NCBI RefSeq assembly: GCF_014203555.1
Contig: NZ_JACHJH010000002.1
Span: 466,791 to 530,790 of the forward strand
From: Streptomyces olivoverticillatus
GTDB lineage: Bacteria; Actinomycetota; Actinomycetes; Streptomycetales; Streptomycetaceae
DNA length: 64,000 nt
Direction: 5' to 3'
Positions 18,002 through 26,248 of this stretch are shown piece by piece. Position numbers and translations under genes: made by a program. Numbering within the stretch: the first letter of the stretch is position 1; every line of letters starts with the position of its first letter. Under the pieces are notes generated by a model. It saw only the letters and a list, made by a program, of their open reading frames with translations. It did not search any database and was not told where the DNA came from.

Positions 18002-19090
18002 CTAAGGCTTCGGAGAGCCGTCCTGCGGGCCCTCCTTCGGACCCTCCTTCGGCGCGCCCCCGCGCCCGGTGAAGGTGTCCCGCAGCCGCCCGCCCAGGTC
18101 GTTCGCGCCGCCCGCGATGTCCCGCACCAGGCCCATCAGCGGGTCCTTGCTGGAGCGCACCGACTCCGCGTAGTGGTTCGCCGACTCGCGGAAGGAGTCC
18201 GAGACCGACGCGTCCTTGTCCTCCGTGCGCCTGGGGTAGTGCCCGTCCATGAGCCGCTGGTAGTCCCGGCTCTCCGACCACTTCTTGAGCTCCGCCGCCC
18301 GCACCGCGGCGAACGGGTGGCTGCGCGGCAGCATGTTCATGATCTTCAGCACCGAGTCGCGCAGATCGCCGGCCTTCTCGTACTCCTCGGCCTGGGCGAG
18401 GAAGGCGTCCACGTTCATCTCGTGCAGGTGATTGCCGCCCGCCAGCTTCATCAGGCCCCGCAGGGACGCCTGCAGGTCCTGGCCCGCCAGCAGCCCGGCC
18501 CGGTCGGCCGACAGCTCCGACTTGCGGAACCACTCGCGCAGCGCCGTCACGAGGGCCCCCACCGCAATGCTGCCCAGCGGAATCCAGGCCACCTTGAGCG
18601 CCACGTTGGTCAGGAAGAGCAATATCGTCCGGTAGACGGCGTGCCCGGACAGCGCGTGGCCCACCTCGTGGCCCACGACCGCACGCATCTCCTCCTCGTC
18701 CAGCAGCTCCACCAGCCCGGTGGACAGCACGATGATCGGCTCGTCCAGGCCGATGCACATGGCGTTGGGCTGCGGATCCTGCTTGACGAACATCTGCGGG
18801 ACCTTCGGCAGGTCCAGCACGGAGCAGGCGTCCAGCAGCATCGTGTGCAGGTGCGGGAACTGCTGCTCGCTCACCCGCACCGAATCCGAGAGGAACAGCA
18901 GCCGCAGGCTGCGCTCGGGCAGCAGGCCGCTCAGCGCCTTGAAGACCGTGTCGAACCCGCTCAGCTTGCGCAGCGCCACCAGGGCCGAGCGGTCCGCCGG
19001 ATGCTCGTACGCACGGGAGGAGACGCCCGGGAAGCGCCTGCGCTCCCGGCTCGGCACGTGCTCGTGACCGTCGGTGTCGGTATCACTCAT
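18002..19090 (-). CDS. M48 family metallopeptidase
   Basis: Zinc protease of 362 residues, convergent with the preceding gene (seven bases between stops). The zinc motif HEVGH is at residues 141-145 and the third ligand is probably E192 in SELSADRAG. Hydrophobic segments follow the active site (RTILLFLTNVALKVAWI and LGSIAVGALVTAL, ~154-183), as in HtpX-type membrane proteases. The C-terminus is a charged Pro/Gly/Lys tail. M48 members of this type trim or degrade membrane proteins; the substrate here is unknown, though the two anchored proteins next door are candidates. Confidence 0.9.
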   Translation of the reverse strand: MSDTDTDGHEHVPSRERRRFPGVSSRAYEHPADRSALVALRKLSGFDTVFKALSGLLPERSLRLLFLSDSVRVSEQQFPHLHTMLLDACSVLDLPKVPQMFVKQDPQPNAMCIGLDEPIIVLSTGLVELLDEEEMRAVVGHEVGHALSGHAVYRTILLFLTNVALKVAWIPLGSIAVGALVTALREWFRKSELSADRAGLLAGQDLQASLRGLMKLAGGNHLHEMNVDAFLAQAEEYEKAGDLRDSVLKIMNMLPRSHPFAAVRAAELKKWSESRDYQRLMDGHYPRRTEDKDASVSDSFRESANHYAESVRSSKDPLMGLVRDIAGGANDLGGRLRDTFTGRGGAPKEGPKEGPQDGSPKP

Positions 19091-19169
19091 CGAGACCCCC
19101 TCAGGGCTGGAATACGGCCCGTCCCCCGGCTTTGACGCACCCCAGCCTAGGGCGTGCCACGGACATGGC

Positions 19170-19175
19170 TACCGT
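19170..19175 (+). promoter_or_regulatory. -10 box of the 19182 small gene (leaderless)
   Basis: TACCGT ends seven bases before ATG 19182. The only purine-rich stretch (GGAG) is two bases from the ATG, too close to serve as a ribosome site, which fits a leaderless message. Confidence 0.5.
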
Positions 19176-19181
19176 GGAGAC

Positions 19182-19370
19182 ATGCCCGACATCAATGGTT
19201 TCACCGCCGTCAGCGGCCTCGCCGCACACCCCGCCGTCACCCACGTGCTCGCCGTCTCCAAGGAGGACACGGGGCCCGGCCCGGTGCTGCGCACGGTGCT
19301 GCTCGTCGGCATCGTGGGCGTCGCCTTCATGGCCTGGTTCCTGCTGCGCGGGTACCGCAACAAGGACTGA
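19182..19370 (+). CDS. Small single-pass membrane protein, 62 residues
   Basis: Starts MPDINGFTAVSGLAAHPAVT at ATG 19182. One membrane helix (VLRTVLLVGIVGVAFMAWFLL, ~35-55) is followed by a short basic tail RGYRNKD. An in-frame extension upstream exists but would overlap the divergent promoter region. Small proteins of this form occur just before nadD in streptomycetes; I know no function. Confidence 0.7.
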   Translation: MPDINGFTAVSGLAAHPAVTHVLAVSKEDTGPGPVLRTVLLVGIVGVAFMAWFLLRGYRNKD

Positions 19371-19467
19371 CCCGCGGAGTCGGGGTGAGCGGCTCGCCGG
19401 GCCCCGCATACGATGTGGCAGAAGTCTCCAACCGATACCCGATCCCTCCCGGATAGGTCCTGCCGAC

Positions 19468-19629
19468 GTGATTCTCGCCTCTGCCCACAGCGCCCTGGTC
19501 TCCCTCGCCTCCGAGGGCGAGCACGTGGACGCCCACAAGAGCATCAGCCCCTTCATGACCGGTGGCGCGGCCCTCGTCATCCTGCTGCTCCTGCTCTGGG
19601 TCACCACCCGCTTCAACCGCGACCGCTGA
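19468..19629 (+). CDS. Small single-pass membrane protein, 53 residues
   Basis: GTG 19468 opens a 53-residue protein ending [19 protein letters not shown]. The helix near residues 32-47 and the TRFNRDR tail are familiar from conserved small membrane proteins upstream of nadD. The ribosome site is weak (ATAGGT). The function is unknown. The longer frame that runs into it from upstream overlaps the previous small gene and is not believable. Confidence 0.65.
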   Translation: MILASAHSALVSLASEGEHVDAHKSISPFMTGGAALVILLLLLWVTTRFNRDR

Positions 19630-19685
19630 GCCCGCGGCATCCCTGGGGGGCCGGCCCGCGGCCGCGCCCAGTAGGGTCTGCACGC

Positions 19686-20297
19686 ATGGGAGAGCAGACA
19701 GGGCCCGTGAAGCGGCGGCTCGGTGTGATGGGCGGGACCTTCGACCCGATCCACCACGGCCACTTGGTCGCCGCGAGCGAGGTGGCCTCGCAGTTCCACC
19801 TCGACGAGGTGGTGTTCGTGCCGACCGGGCAGCCGTGGCAGAAGAGCCACAAGCAGGTGTCCCCGGCCGAGGACCGCTATCTGATGACGGTGATCGCCAC
19901 CGCCTCCAACCCGCAGTTCTCGGTCAGCCGGATCGACATCGACCGCGGCGGGCCCACGTACACCACCGACACGCTGCGTGACCTGCGCTCGCTCAACGGT
20001 GACGCGGACCTGTTCTTCATCACCGGCGCCGACGCGCTGGCTCAGATCCTCACCTGGCGGGACACCGAGGAGCTCTTCTCGCTCGCCCACTTCATCGGCG
20101 TGACCCGGCCCGGCCACATACTGGCCAACCCGGGGCTGCCGGAGGACCGGGTCTCCTTCGTCGAGGTCCCGGCCCTGGCGATCTCCTCCTCCGACTGCCG
20201 CACGCGCGTCGCCCAGGGGGAGCCCGTCTGGTACCTGGTGCCCGACGGTGTGGTGCGCTACATCGACAAGCGCAAGCTGTACCGTCACGACGGCTGA
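19686..20297 (+). CDS. nadD: Nicotinate-nucleotide adenylyltransferase
   Basis: NAD synthesis enzyme that joins nicotinate mononucleotide and ATP to give deamido-NAD. The 203-residue protein has the nucleotidyltransferase motif [11 protein letters not shown] (HxGH at residues 23-26), the substrate loop [10 protein letters not shown], and the second signature [12 protein letters not shown] 19686 was chosen because the family begins close to GVMGGTFDP; a TAGGGT box at 19672-19677 would start the message about two bases before the ATG. It leads the conserved nadD-LytR_C protein-rsfS group. Confidence 0.95.
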   Translation: MGEQTGPVKRRLGVMGGTFDPIHHGHLVAASEVASQFHLDEVVFVPTGQPWQKSHKQVSPAEDRYLMTVIATASNPQFSVSRIDIDRGGPTYTTDTLRDLRSLNGDADLFFITGADALAQILTWRDTEELFSLAHFIGVTRPGHILANPGLPEDRVSFVEVPALAISSSDCRTRVAQGEPVWYLVPDGVVRYIDKRKLYRHDG

Positions 20298-20330
20298 TCC
20301 GGCTCGATGGGCACGGCTTGAGGGGCACTG

Positions 20331-21968
20331 GTGAACGACCGACAGGACCCGTACGCGTACGACCCTTACGCGCGCCAACCGCAGGTGTACGGCTACGACG
20401 CCTACGGGCAGCCGGTGTACCGGCCGGATGCGCCGGAGCGGGCGTACGACGAGTACGGCCGTCCTCTTGCGCAGCCGGACGCCGGGCAGCCGCAGCAGCA
20501 GGGCTACGGCTACGACCCGTACGACTACGGGCACGGCCACGGCCAGGGCCACGATCAGGGCCACGCCCACCAGGCACAGCCTCAGCAGCAGCCGGTGCAG
20601 CAGCAGGAGTGGATCCCCGCTCAGGCGTCCCCGGAGGCCGCTCCTCAGGGCGCCCCGCAGGCCGCCCCGCAGGAACTGATCCCCGAACCGCGGACCGCCC
20701 CGGACGGCGCTCCGTCCGCGGGTGCGCCCGAGTACCGCACCGAGCAGTTCTCCTTCATCGAAGAGCCGGACGAGGACTCCGAGGACGTCATCGACTGGCT
20801 GAAGTTCAGCGAGAGCCGCACCGAGCGCCGCGACGAACGCAAGCGCAAGGGCCGCAACCGCGTCGTGGCCCTCGCCGTGGTGCTGGTCCTGGCGGTCGGC
20901 GGCGGCATCGGCTGGTTCCTGCTCTCGGGCGACGGGGGGAAGAAGAGCGCGGCGGCGGCCGGGGGCGCGCAGAAGCGGGACGTCATCGTCGTGCACCTGC
21001 GCGAGACCCAGGGCGGCGGCAGCTCCACGGCCCTGCTGGTCGACAACGAGACGACAAAGAAGGGCACCACCGTCCTGCTGCCGAACTCGCTGGCGGTCTC
21101 CAAGGAGGGCGGCGGCGCCACCACGCTCGGCAAGTCGGTGCAGGACGCGGGCACCAGCGCCACCCGCGACTCGCTGAACACCCTGCTGGGCGCCGACATC
21201 AAGGGCAGCTGGCGGCTGGACACCCCCTACCTGGAGAACCTGGTGGAGCTGGTGGGCGGCATCGTCGTCGACACCGACGCCACCGTCCCCGGCGCGCAGT
21301 CCGGCGACCGGCCGCGGGTGACCCAGGGCCAGGGGCAGACCCTGTCCGGACAGGCGGCCGTCGCCTACGCCACGTACCGGGCGACGGGCGAGGACCAGAA
21401 CAAGCAGCTGGCCCGGTTCGGCCAGGTCATGCAGGCGGTGCTGAAGAAGATCTCCACCGACCCGGCCTCCGCCGCCACCACGGTGGAGTCGCTCGCCCAG
21501 ATCCCCGACCCCTCGCTCTCCGTCAAGGAGCTCGGCGCCTCCCTGTCCCAGCTCGCCGCGCGGGCCAAGGACGGCTCGTACGAGACGGACGTCCTGCCGG
21601 TGCAGCCGGACGGGACGCTCGGCGACAAGGCGACCGCCGGAGTGGTCAAGGACGTCCTGGGCGGCACGGTGAAGAACACCGACAAGAACGCCCCGCCCCG
21701 GGTGAGCGTGAAGAACGCCACAGGCGGCAAGAGCGCGGCCGGAGCGGCGCAGGTCGCGGTGGTCAACGGCGGCTACACCTACGTCGACGGCGGCACCGCC
21801 ACCGCGGCGGAGGCGACGTCGTCGGTGACGTACGCGGACGACAGCCGGGCGGCACAGGCCCAGGAGGTGGCCCGGACGCTGGGGCTGCCCGTGGGTGCGG
21901 TGAAGAAGGCCGCGAGCGCGGGCACCGGGGACATCTCCGTGGTCCTGGGCAAGGACTACAAGGGCTGA
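20331..21968 (+). CDS. LCP-like / LytR C-terminal domain protein
   Basis: A 545-residue protein from GTG 20331 (GAGGGG upstream). The N-terminal ~160 residues are low complexity, rich in Tyr, Gln, Pro and Asp. One membrane helix follows (VVALAVVLVLAVGGGIGWFLL, ~179-200). The exported part has a divergent LCP-like region (LLVDNETTKKGTTVLLPNSL, LNTLLGADIKGSW, LVELVGGIVVDTD) and a C-terminal LytR_C domain (VAVVNGG...EVARTLGLPVGAVKKA). LCP enzymes attach polymers to peptidoglycan, but several catalytic arginines of the family are not obvious here, so activity is uncertain. It sits between nadD and rsfS as usual in Streptomyces. Confidence 0.85.
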   Translation: MNDRQDPYAYDPYARQPQVYGYDAYGQPVYRPDAPERAYDEYGRPLAQPDAGQPQQQGYGYDPYDYGHGHGQGHDQGHAHQAQPQQQPVQQQEWIPAQASPEAAPQGAPQAAPQELIPEPRTAPDGAPSAGAPEYRTEQFSFIEEPDEDSEDVIDWLKFSESRTERRDERKRKGRNRVVALAVVLVLAVGGGIGWFLLSGDGGKKSAAAAGGAQKRDVIVVHLRETQGGGSSTALLVDNETTKKGTTVLLPNSLAVSKEGGGATTLGKSVQDAGTSATRDSLNTLLGADIKGSWRLDTPYLENLVELVGGIVVDTDATVPGAQSGDRPRVTQGQGQTLSGQAAVAYATYRATGEDQNKQLARFGQVMQAVLKKISTDPASAATTVESLAQIPDPSLSVKELGASLSQLAARAKDGSYETDVLPVQPDGTLGDKATAGVVKDVLGGTVKNTDKNAPPRVSVKNATGGKSAAGAAQVAVVNGGYTYVDGGTATAAEATSSVTYADDSRAAQAQEVARTLGLPVGAVKKAASAGTGDISVVLGKDYKG

Positions 21969-22081
21969 CGGGCGGGGCGTCGGCGCGGGGCGTTCCGGGC
22001 GGGCGGTAAACACCAGGAGGGACGGCGGCGGGTCGTGAGACCCTTGAGGCGTACTGACCCTCTTTACCGAAAGCATGGCTT

Positions 22082-22522
22082 GTGACCGCCACGGACCGCT
22101 CCATCGAGCTCATCCAGGCCGCCGCCCAGGCAGCCGCCGACAAGCTCGCGCACGATGTCATCGCCTACGACGTCAGTGACGTGCTCTCCATCACCGACGC
22201 CTTCCTGCTGGCGTCGGCCCCCAACGACCGCCAGGTCAAGTCGATCGTCGACGAGATCGAGGAGCGGCTGCTCAAGGAGCTCGGCGCCAAGCCCGTGCGC
22301 CGCGAGGGCGACCGCGACGCCCGCTGGGTGCTGCTGGACTACGTCGACATCGTCGTGCACGTGCAGCACAGCGAGGAGCGCGTCTTCTACGCCCTGGAGC
22401 GGCTGTGGAAGGACTGCCCGGAGATCGCCCTGCCCGAGGACGCCGTCGCCACCCGCGGCAAGTCCGAGGAGCACGCCCGGGCCCAGGCCGCGGACGGTGA
22501 TCTGGACGGAGAGCTGAGCTGA
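22082..22522 (+). CDS. rsfS: Ribosome silencing factor RsfS
   Basis: Binds ribosomal protein L14 and keeps 50S and 30S apart under starvation. The 146-residue protein has the family features HDVIAYDVSDVLSITDAFLLASAPNDRQVKSIVDEIEE and DARWVLLDYVDIVVHVQHSEER. It starts at GTG 22082. The C-terminal 35 residues are an acidic, low-complexity tail. Its stop overlaps the CTG start of the next gene (CTGA), so the two are translationally coupled. Confidence 0.95.
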   Translation: MTATDRSIELIQAAAQAAADKLAHDVIAYDVSDVLSITDAFLLASAPNDRQVKSIVDEIEERLLKELGAKPVRREGDRDARWVLLDYVDIVVHVQHSEERVFYALERLWKDCPEIALPEDAVATRGKSEEHARAQAADGDLDGELS

Positions 22523-23172
22523 ACGGCCGCACCGGCGGGCGGGGCCGCCGGATCGTCCTGTGGCGGCACGGCCAGACCTCCTGGAACGTGGAGCGCCGCT
22601 TCCAGGGCACCACGGACATCGAGCTGACCGGCACCGGCGTCGCCCAGGCGCGCCGGTCCGCACGGCTGCTGGCTGCGCTGCGGCCGCACGTGATCGTCTC
22701 CTCCGACCTGCAGCGGGCCCGGGCCACGGCTGCCGAGCTGGCCTCGGTGACCGGCCTGCCCGTCACCAGCCACCCCGAGCTGCGCGAGACGTACGCGGGC
22801 CAGTGGCAGGGCCTGACCCACGACGAGATCGCCGAGCGCTTCGGCGACCAGTACGCGGCGTGGAAGCGCGGCGAGCCCGTGCGGCGCGGCGGCGGCGAGC
22901 TGGAGACCGAGGTCGCCGACCGGGCGGCTCCGGTGGTCCTGGCCAACGCCGAGAAGCTGCCGGACGGCGGCACCCTGGTGGTGGTCAGCCACGGTGGCAC
23001 CATCCGCACCACCATCGGCCGGCTGCTGGACCTGGAGCCGCATTCCTGGGAGGCGCTGGGCGGCCTCACCAACTGCTGCTGGTCCGTGCTGGGCGAGGGC
23101 GCGCGCGGCTGGCGGCTGCTGGAGCACAACGCGGGGACGCTCCCCGAGCCGGTCCTCGGCGACGACGACTGA
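22519..23172 (+). CDS. Histidine phosphatase family protein, CTG start
   Basis: The catalytic motif LWRHGQTSWN (RHG) lies upstream of the first ATG at 22588, so the true start must be earlier. An in-frame TGA at 22498 bounds the frame, and no ATG, GTG or TTG lies between; CTG 22519 is the only candidate, with CGGAGAG ending seven bases before it. The protein is then 217 residues. The second conserved His is in VVSHGGTIRTT. It is a phosphoglycerate-mutase-like phosphatase whose substrate is unknown. It overlaps the rsfS stop by four bases (CTGA). Confidence 0.85.
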   Translation: MNGRTGGRGRRIVLWRHGQTSWNVERRFQGTTDIELTGTGVAQARRSARLLAALRPHVIVSSDLQRARATAAELASVTGLPVTSHPELRETYAGQWQGLTHDEIAERFGDQYAAWKRGEPVRRGGGELETEVADRAAPVVLANAEKLPDGGTLVVVSHGGTIRTTIGRLLDLEPHSWEALGGLTNCCWSVLGEGARGWRLLEHNAGTLPEPVLGDDD

Positions 23173-23285
23173 GGCGGTGCCGGGTGGCCCGGCGGCCCGA
23201 TTTCACATCCGGGCAGGTCACAGGCTAAAGTTCTTCTTGTTCGCGGGGAACGCGGGGGAAAACCTCCGGAAGATCCGAGAACAGC

Positions 23286-23358
23286 GGGGCTATAGCTCAG
23301 TTGGTAGAGCGCCTGCATGGCATGCAGGAGGTCAGGAGTTCAATTCTCCTTAGCTCCA
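23286..23358 (+). tRNA. tRNA-Ala (anticodon GGC)
   Basis: A 73-base cloverleaf. The acceptor GGGGCTA pairs with TAGCTCC, the anticodon stem CCTGC/GCAGG encloses loop ATGGCAT with anticodon GGC, and the T-arm contains GTTCAAT. The discriminator is A and CCA is not encoded. An identical copy lies 581 bases downstream. Confidence 0.95.
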
Positions 23359-23366
23359 CAGCACGG

Positions 23367-23403
23367 ACGATCCCGTCTCCCTGGTACAGGGGGGCGGGAT
23401 CGT
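23367..23403 (+). terminator. Terminator after first tRNA-Ala
   Basis: ACGATCCCG (23367-23375) pairs with CGGGATCGT (23395-23403), with CCCTG/CAGGG inside. It lies nine bases after the tRNA. Confidence 0.75.
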
Positions 23404-23482
23404 TGCTGTTCCCGTGGGGTCCCGTGGCAGAATCGGACGTCCGGGGCCGGACAGGACCGAAGGGGAGGGAACGAGCTGACCC

Positions 23483-23716
23483 ATGGGTGCTCACAGCCGG
23501 AAGTGCGACTGGTGCGGCAGCGGGACGCCGATCGTCCGCGACATGGAACCGCTCAACTCCGCCTACCAGTACTGGTGTGTGGAGTGCGCGCGGGCGCTGA
23601 TCATAAAAGGCGACCCCATCGAGACCTACCGCGAGCTGGAGGGTGAGCCGATCTACGGCCGTCTGCTCGACGAGCACTGCGCCTTGAAGCGGTTCTACTC
23701 CTTCGTCACGGCCTGA
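23483..23716 (+). CDS. Small zinc-ribbon-like protein between tRNA genes
   Basis: A 77-residue protein starting MGAHSRKCDWCGSG at ATG 23483, with a GGGAGGGA site upstream. Two CxxC pairs (CDWC at 8-11 and CVEC at ~33-36) make a probable zinc ribbon. The remainder is acidic and helical. It is a conserved actinomycete hypothetical protein; no function is known to me. It stands alone between two identical tRNA-Ala genes. Confidence 0.8.
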   Translation: MGAHSRKCDWCGSGTPIVRDMEPLNSAYQYWCVECARALIIKGDPIETYRELEGEPIYGRLLDEHCALKRFYSFVTA

Positions 23717-23866
23717 GCCTCAGTCCGAGCCCCACCCCTCAAATCCTCCCAAATCGGACATAGTTCTTGGGTGGGTGGCTGATTTGGCAGATGGGGGGGA
23801 GGTCCGTGTAATGTAATCCGTGTCGCCAGGGAGACCGCAAGGAAAACCGGGCGGAAAACAGAACAA

Positions 23867-23939
23867 GGGGCTATAGCTCAGTTGGTAGAGCGCCTGCATG
23901 GCATGCAGGAGGTCAGGAGTTCAATTCTCCTTAGCTCCA
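23867..23939 (+). tRNA. tRNA-Ala (anticodon GGC), second copy
   Basis: Base-for-base identical to the copy at 23286-23358 across all 73 bases, including the absence of an encoded CCA. The sequences around the two copies differ apart from a few bases, so this looks like a maintained gene duplication and not a recent large repeat. Confidence 0.95.
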
Positions 23940-23945
23940 CAGTGA

Positions 23946-23981
23946 AACGAGCGGGCCGTCCGAATGGACGGCCCGCTCGTT
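23946..23981. terminator. Bidirectional terminator after second tRNA-Ala
   Basis: AACGAGCGGGCCGTCC (23946-23961) pairs perfectly over 16 bases with 23966-23981 around a GAAT loop, followed by GTTTT. It serves the tRNA and the convergent redox operon. Confidence 0.85.
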
Positions 23982-23990
23982 GTTTTCCGG

Positions 23991-25565
23991 CTAGCCCTTG
24001 CGGCCGGACCGGTCGAGGCGCAGCGCCAGCGCCGGGCATCGGCGCACGGCCCGTTGTGCACGCCCGCGCAAGTGCGGGGGCACGCCCGCGTCCGCGAGCG
24101 ACGGATAGCCGTCCGGGCCGAGCCGTACGAGCTCCGGCAGCAGCCCCGCGCAGAGCCCGTGCCCCTCGCACAGCGTCCAGTCCACCGCCAGCCGCTCCGG
24201 GCCTGCACCGCGCGACGCCGCTCCGGGCGGCGAGGGCAGCGGCAGCACCCCGGCCGTCCCACGCCCGCAGCCGCCGCCCAGCACGTGGGCGGCCAGATCG
24301 TCCGTGAAGGCCGTCAGGGCGCTCAGTACGAAGCGTGCCGCCCCGTCCGGATGTCCGCACGCCCCTCGGCCCCGTACGGCCCCCGCGGCCGCCCGTACGG
24401 CCTCCAGGGCGCCCTGCCCGCCGCCCGCGGCCGCATCGGCCAGTGCCCCCGCCAGCGCGGGCAGGCCGAGCCTGCACGGGCCGCACTGCCCGGCCGACTC
24501 GGCGGCCAGCCAGTGCGCCACCCGCACGGTCTCGCCCAGCGGGCAGGTGTCCGCCGGCAGCGGCAGCACGGCGCCCGCGCCCAGGTCCGCGCCGCAGGCC
24601 GCGAGCGCCTCGCGGGAGAGCGCCGCCCCCGACGCCGTCGCCCCGTCCAGCCAGCCGCCGTGGTAGCCGCCGACCAGCACCCCCTGCAGCGCGGGGCGCG
24701 CTCCGCACACCCCGAGCACATAGGGCAGCGCCACACCGCTCGGCGTCTCCACCACGCACGGCTGGGGCACCGCGCCGGAGACGGTCAGCAGCAGGGTGCC
24801 GGGCTCGGCCGGGGTGCCGGTGGTGGCGTAGCGGGGGGCGCCCAGGCGTGCGGCGAGGGCGAGTTGGGCGTAGGTCTCGGCGTTGGACAGCAGTGTCGGG
24901 GCGCCGCCCAGGCCCGCTTCGGAGGCGCGCGCACGGCGGCCCGGGGGCAGCGCGGGCCCGCCGTCCGCGGCGCGCAGCAGGGCGGAGGCCTCGCCGGAGA
25001 CCATGCGCTCGGGCAGGCGCACGACCCGGGCGCGCAGTGGCCGCCCGCGCCGGTCGGCGAGCCCGCGCTCGGCCAGCGCCTCGCGTACGGAGGTCTCGGC
25101 CGCGGCCCGGGTCACGCCGATCACCAGTGTGCGGGCGCCGAGCGCCGAGGCGGCCAGCAGTGCGCCGTCCAGGACGAGGTGCGGGGCGCGGCCGAGCAGA
25201 ATCGCGTCCTTGCGGCAGGCCGGTTCGCCCTCGCACCCGTTGACCACCACGGCGGGAGTCGCTCCCTGCCGCCGGGCCGCGCTTCCCACCGCCTGCAGCT
25301 TCCGTGCGAAGGGGAAGCCCGCGCCGCCGCGGCCGCGCAGGGCGACCGCTTCGGCCAGTTCCGTCAGCTGCGCCTCGGTGAGTGCGGGCGGCGAGCCGTG
25401 CACGGCCAGGTGCGTCCTGCGGTCCAGCCGTTCGGCCTCATCGAAGCCTGCGGTGAGGCGGGGCAGTCCGAGGATGCGGACGGCGGGCAGTTCGGGCAGC
25501 TCGCGGCCCGCGGCTGCGAGCGGTGGGGTGGCGGCCGCGTACGGCTCGGGCAGGGGGCCGCTCAT
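23991..25565 (-). CDS. NuoF-like (SLBB) oxidoreductase fused to a ferredoxin domain
   Basis: A 524-residue protein starting at ATG 25565, whose ATGA overlaps the stop of the upstream membrane gene. The middle resembles the FMN/NADH subunit NuoF: RGRGGAGFPFARK, VVNGCEGEPACRKDAILL, an SLBB-like stretch, then QCGPCR and RGACGHP, the usual 4Fe-4S cysteines. The C-terminal ~60 residues form a 3Fe-4S-type ferredoxin with CEGHGLC and a later RCPAL. The order is like a miniature diaphorase with a built-in acceptor. There are no other complex I genes nearby. It probably moves electrons between a pyridine nucleotide and the membrane partner; donor and acceptor are unknown. Confidence 0.85.
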   Translation of the reverse strand: MSGPLPEPYAAATPPLAAAGRELPELPAVRILGLPRLTAGFDEAERLDRRTHLAVHGSPPALTEAQLTELAEAVALRGRGGAGFPFARKLQAVGSAARRQGATPAVVVNGCEGEPACRKDAILLGRAPHLVLDGALLAASALGARTLVIGVTRAAAETSVREALAERGLADRRGRPLRARVVRLPERMVSGEASALLRAADGGPALPPGRRARASEAGLGGAPTLLSNAETYAQLALAARLGAPRYATTGTPAEPGTLLLTVSGAVPQPCVVETPSGVALPYVLGVCGARPALQGVLVGGYHGGWLDGATASGAALSREALAACGADLGAGAVLPLPADTCPLGETVRVAHWLAAESAGQCGPCRLGLPALAGALADAAAGGGQGALEAVRAAAGAVRGRGACGHPDGAARFVLSALTAFTDDLAAHVLGGGCGRGTAGVLPLPSPPGAASRGAGPERLAVDWTLCEGHGLCAGLLPELVRLGPDGYPSLADAGVPPHLRGRAQRAVRRCPALALRLDRSGRKG

Positions 25566-26248
25566 CGGGTGCGGTCCGGAGCGCCGTGGGCGGAGAGGCG
25601 GCCGTCGAGGGCGGCGGGCCGGGGCGGGGCGGCAGGGGCGTCGCGGCGGGCCGCGTGGGCGGGGCCGGTCCGGGCGGCGTCGTGGGGGCGGGCGCGGCCG
25701 TGCGGTGGGCGGCGGCGGGCGCGTGCGACCCGTAGGACGAGTGCGCCGGCGACGGCGGTCAGGCACAGGGCATAGCTTGCGGTCACCCAACCGGCCGGGG
25801 CGCGGCCCGCGTTGAGGCCGTGCAGGATGGCGGCGCACCAGGCGGCGTAGGCGCAGCCGTGCAGGAAGCGCCAGCGGCGGGCGCGGCCGCGGGCGGCGAA
25901 GGCGCTGCGCAGGGCGCCGGTGGCGGCGGCGAGCACCAGCAGGTAGGCCGCGACGGTGCCCAGCCCCACGAGCCCGTCCCGGCCGGTGATGCCGGAGGCG
26001 AAGGGCAGCAGGGCGGCGGTGGTTGTGGTGTGCGCCTCGGCGACCTTGACGCCGATGTGGGCGAGGAGGAAGCCGAGCGCGCAGACGGCCGTCGCCCGGT
26101 GCACGCCCTGGGCGAGCAGCCGTGCGCGCGGGGAGAGGACCAGCCGGTCGGTGGCGATGAGCCCCCAGACGACGGCCGCGGTGAGCGAGACCAGGGCGAG
26201 CACGCCACCGGTGTGGTCGAGGAAGCGGGGGAGGTCCATGCGGTCCAT
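25562..26248 (-). CDS. Ferric-reductase-like / cytochrome b-type membrane protein
   Basis: A 228-residue protein with about five to six membrane helices (LALVSLTAAVVWGLIATDRLVL, AVCALGFLLAHIGVKVAEAH, LVGLGTVAAYLLVLAAATGAL, CAYAAWCAAILHGLNAG, SYALCLTAVAGALVL). Histidines inside helices (LAHIGVK, VHRATAV, LHGLNAG) could bind heme, as in ferric-reductase-like transmembrane domains. The C-terminal ~45 residues are basic and disordered. ATG 26248 is used; a start at 26239 (MDLPRF) is possible. It is translationally coupled to the NuoF/ferredoxin fusion, so the two likely form one membrane redox complex. Confidence 0.8.
   Translation of the reverse strand: MDRMDLPRFLDHTGGVLALVSLTAAVVWGLIATDRLVLSPRARLLAQGVHRATAVCALGFLLAHIGVKVAEAHTTTTAALLPFASGITGRDGLVGLGTVAAYLLVLAAATGALRSAFAARGRARRWRFLHGCAYAAWCAAILHGLNAGRAPAGWVTASYALCLTAVAGALVLRVARARRRPPHGRARPHDAARTGPAHAARRDAPAAPPRPAALDGRLSAHGAPDRTR

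Noticed and set aside
19101..22076. 991-codon minus-strand frame opposite nadD and the LytR_C gene
   Set aside because: It crosses several well-supported plus-strand genes and has no recognisable domain.
23286..23939. tRNA genes as prophage or island attachment sites
   Set aside because: There is no integrase, and the second copy is a complete tRNA, not a 3' fragment, so an att duplication is unlikely.
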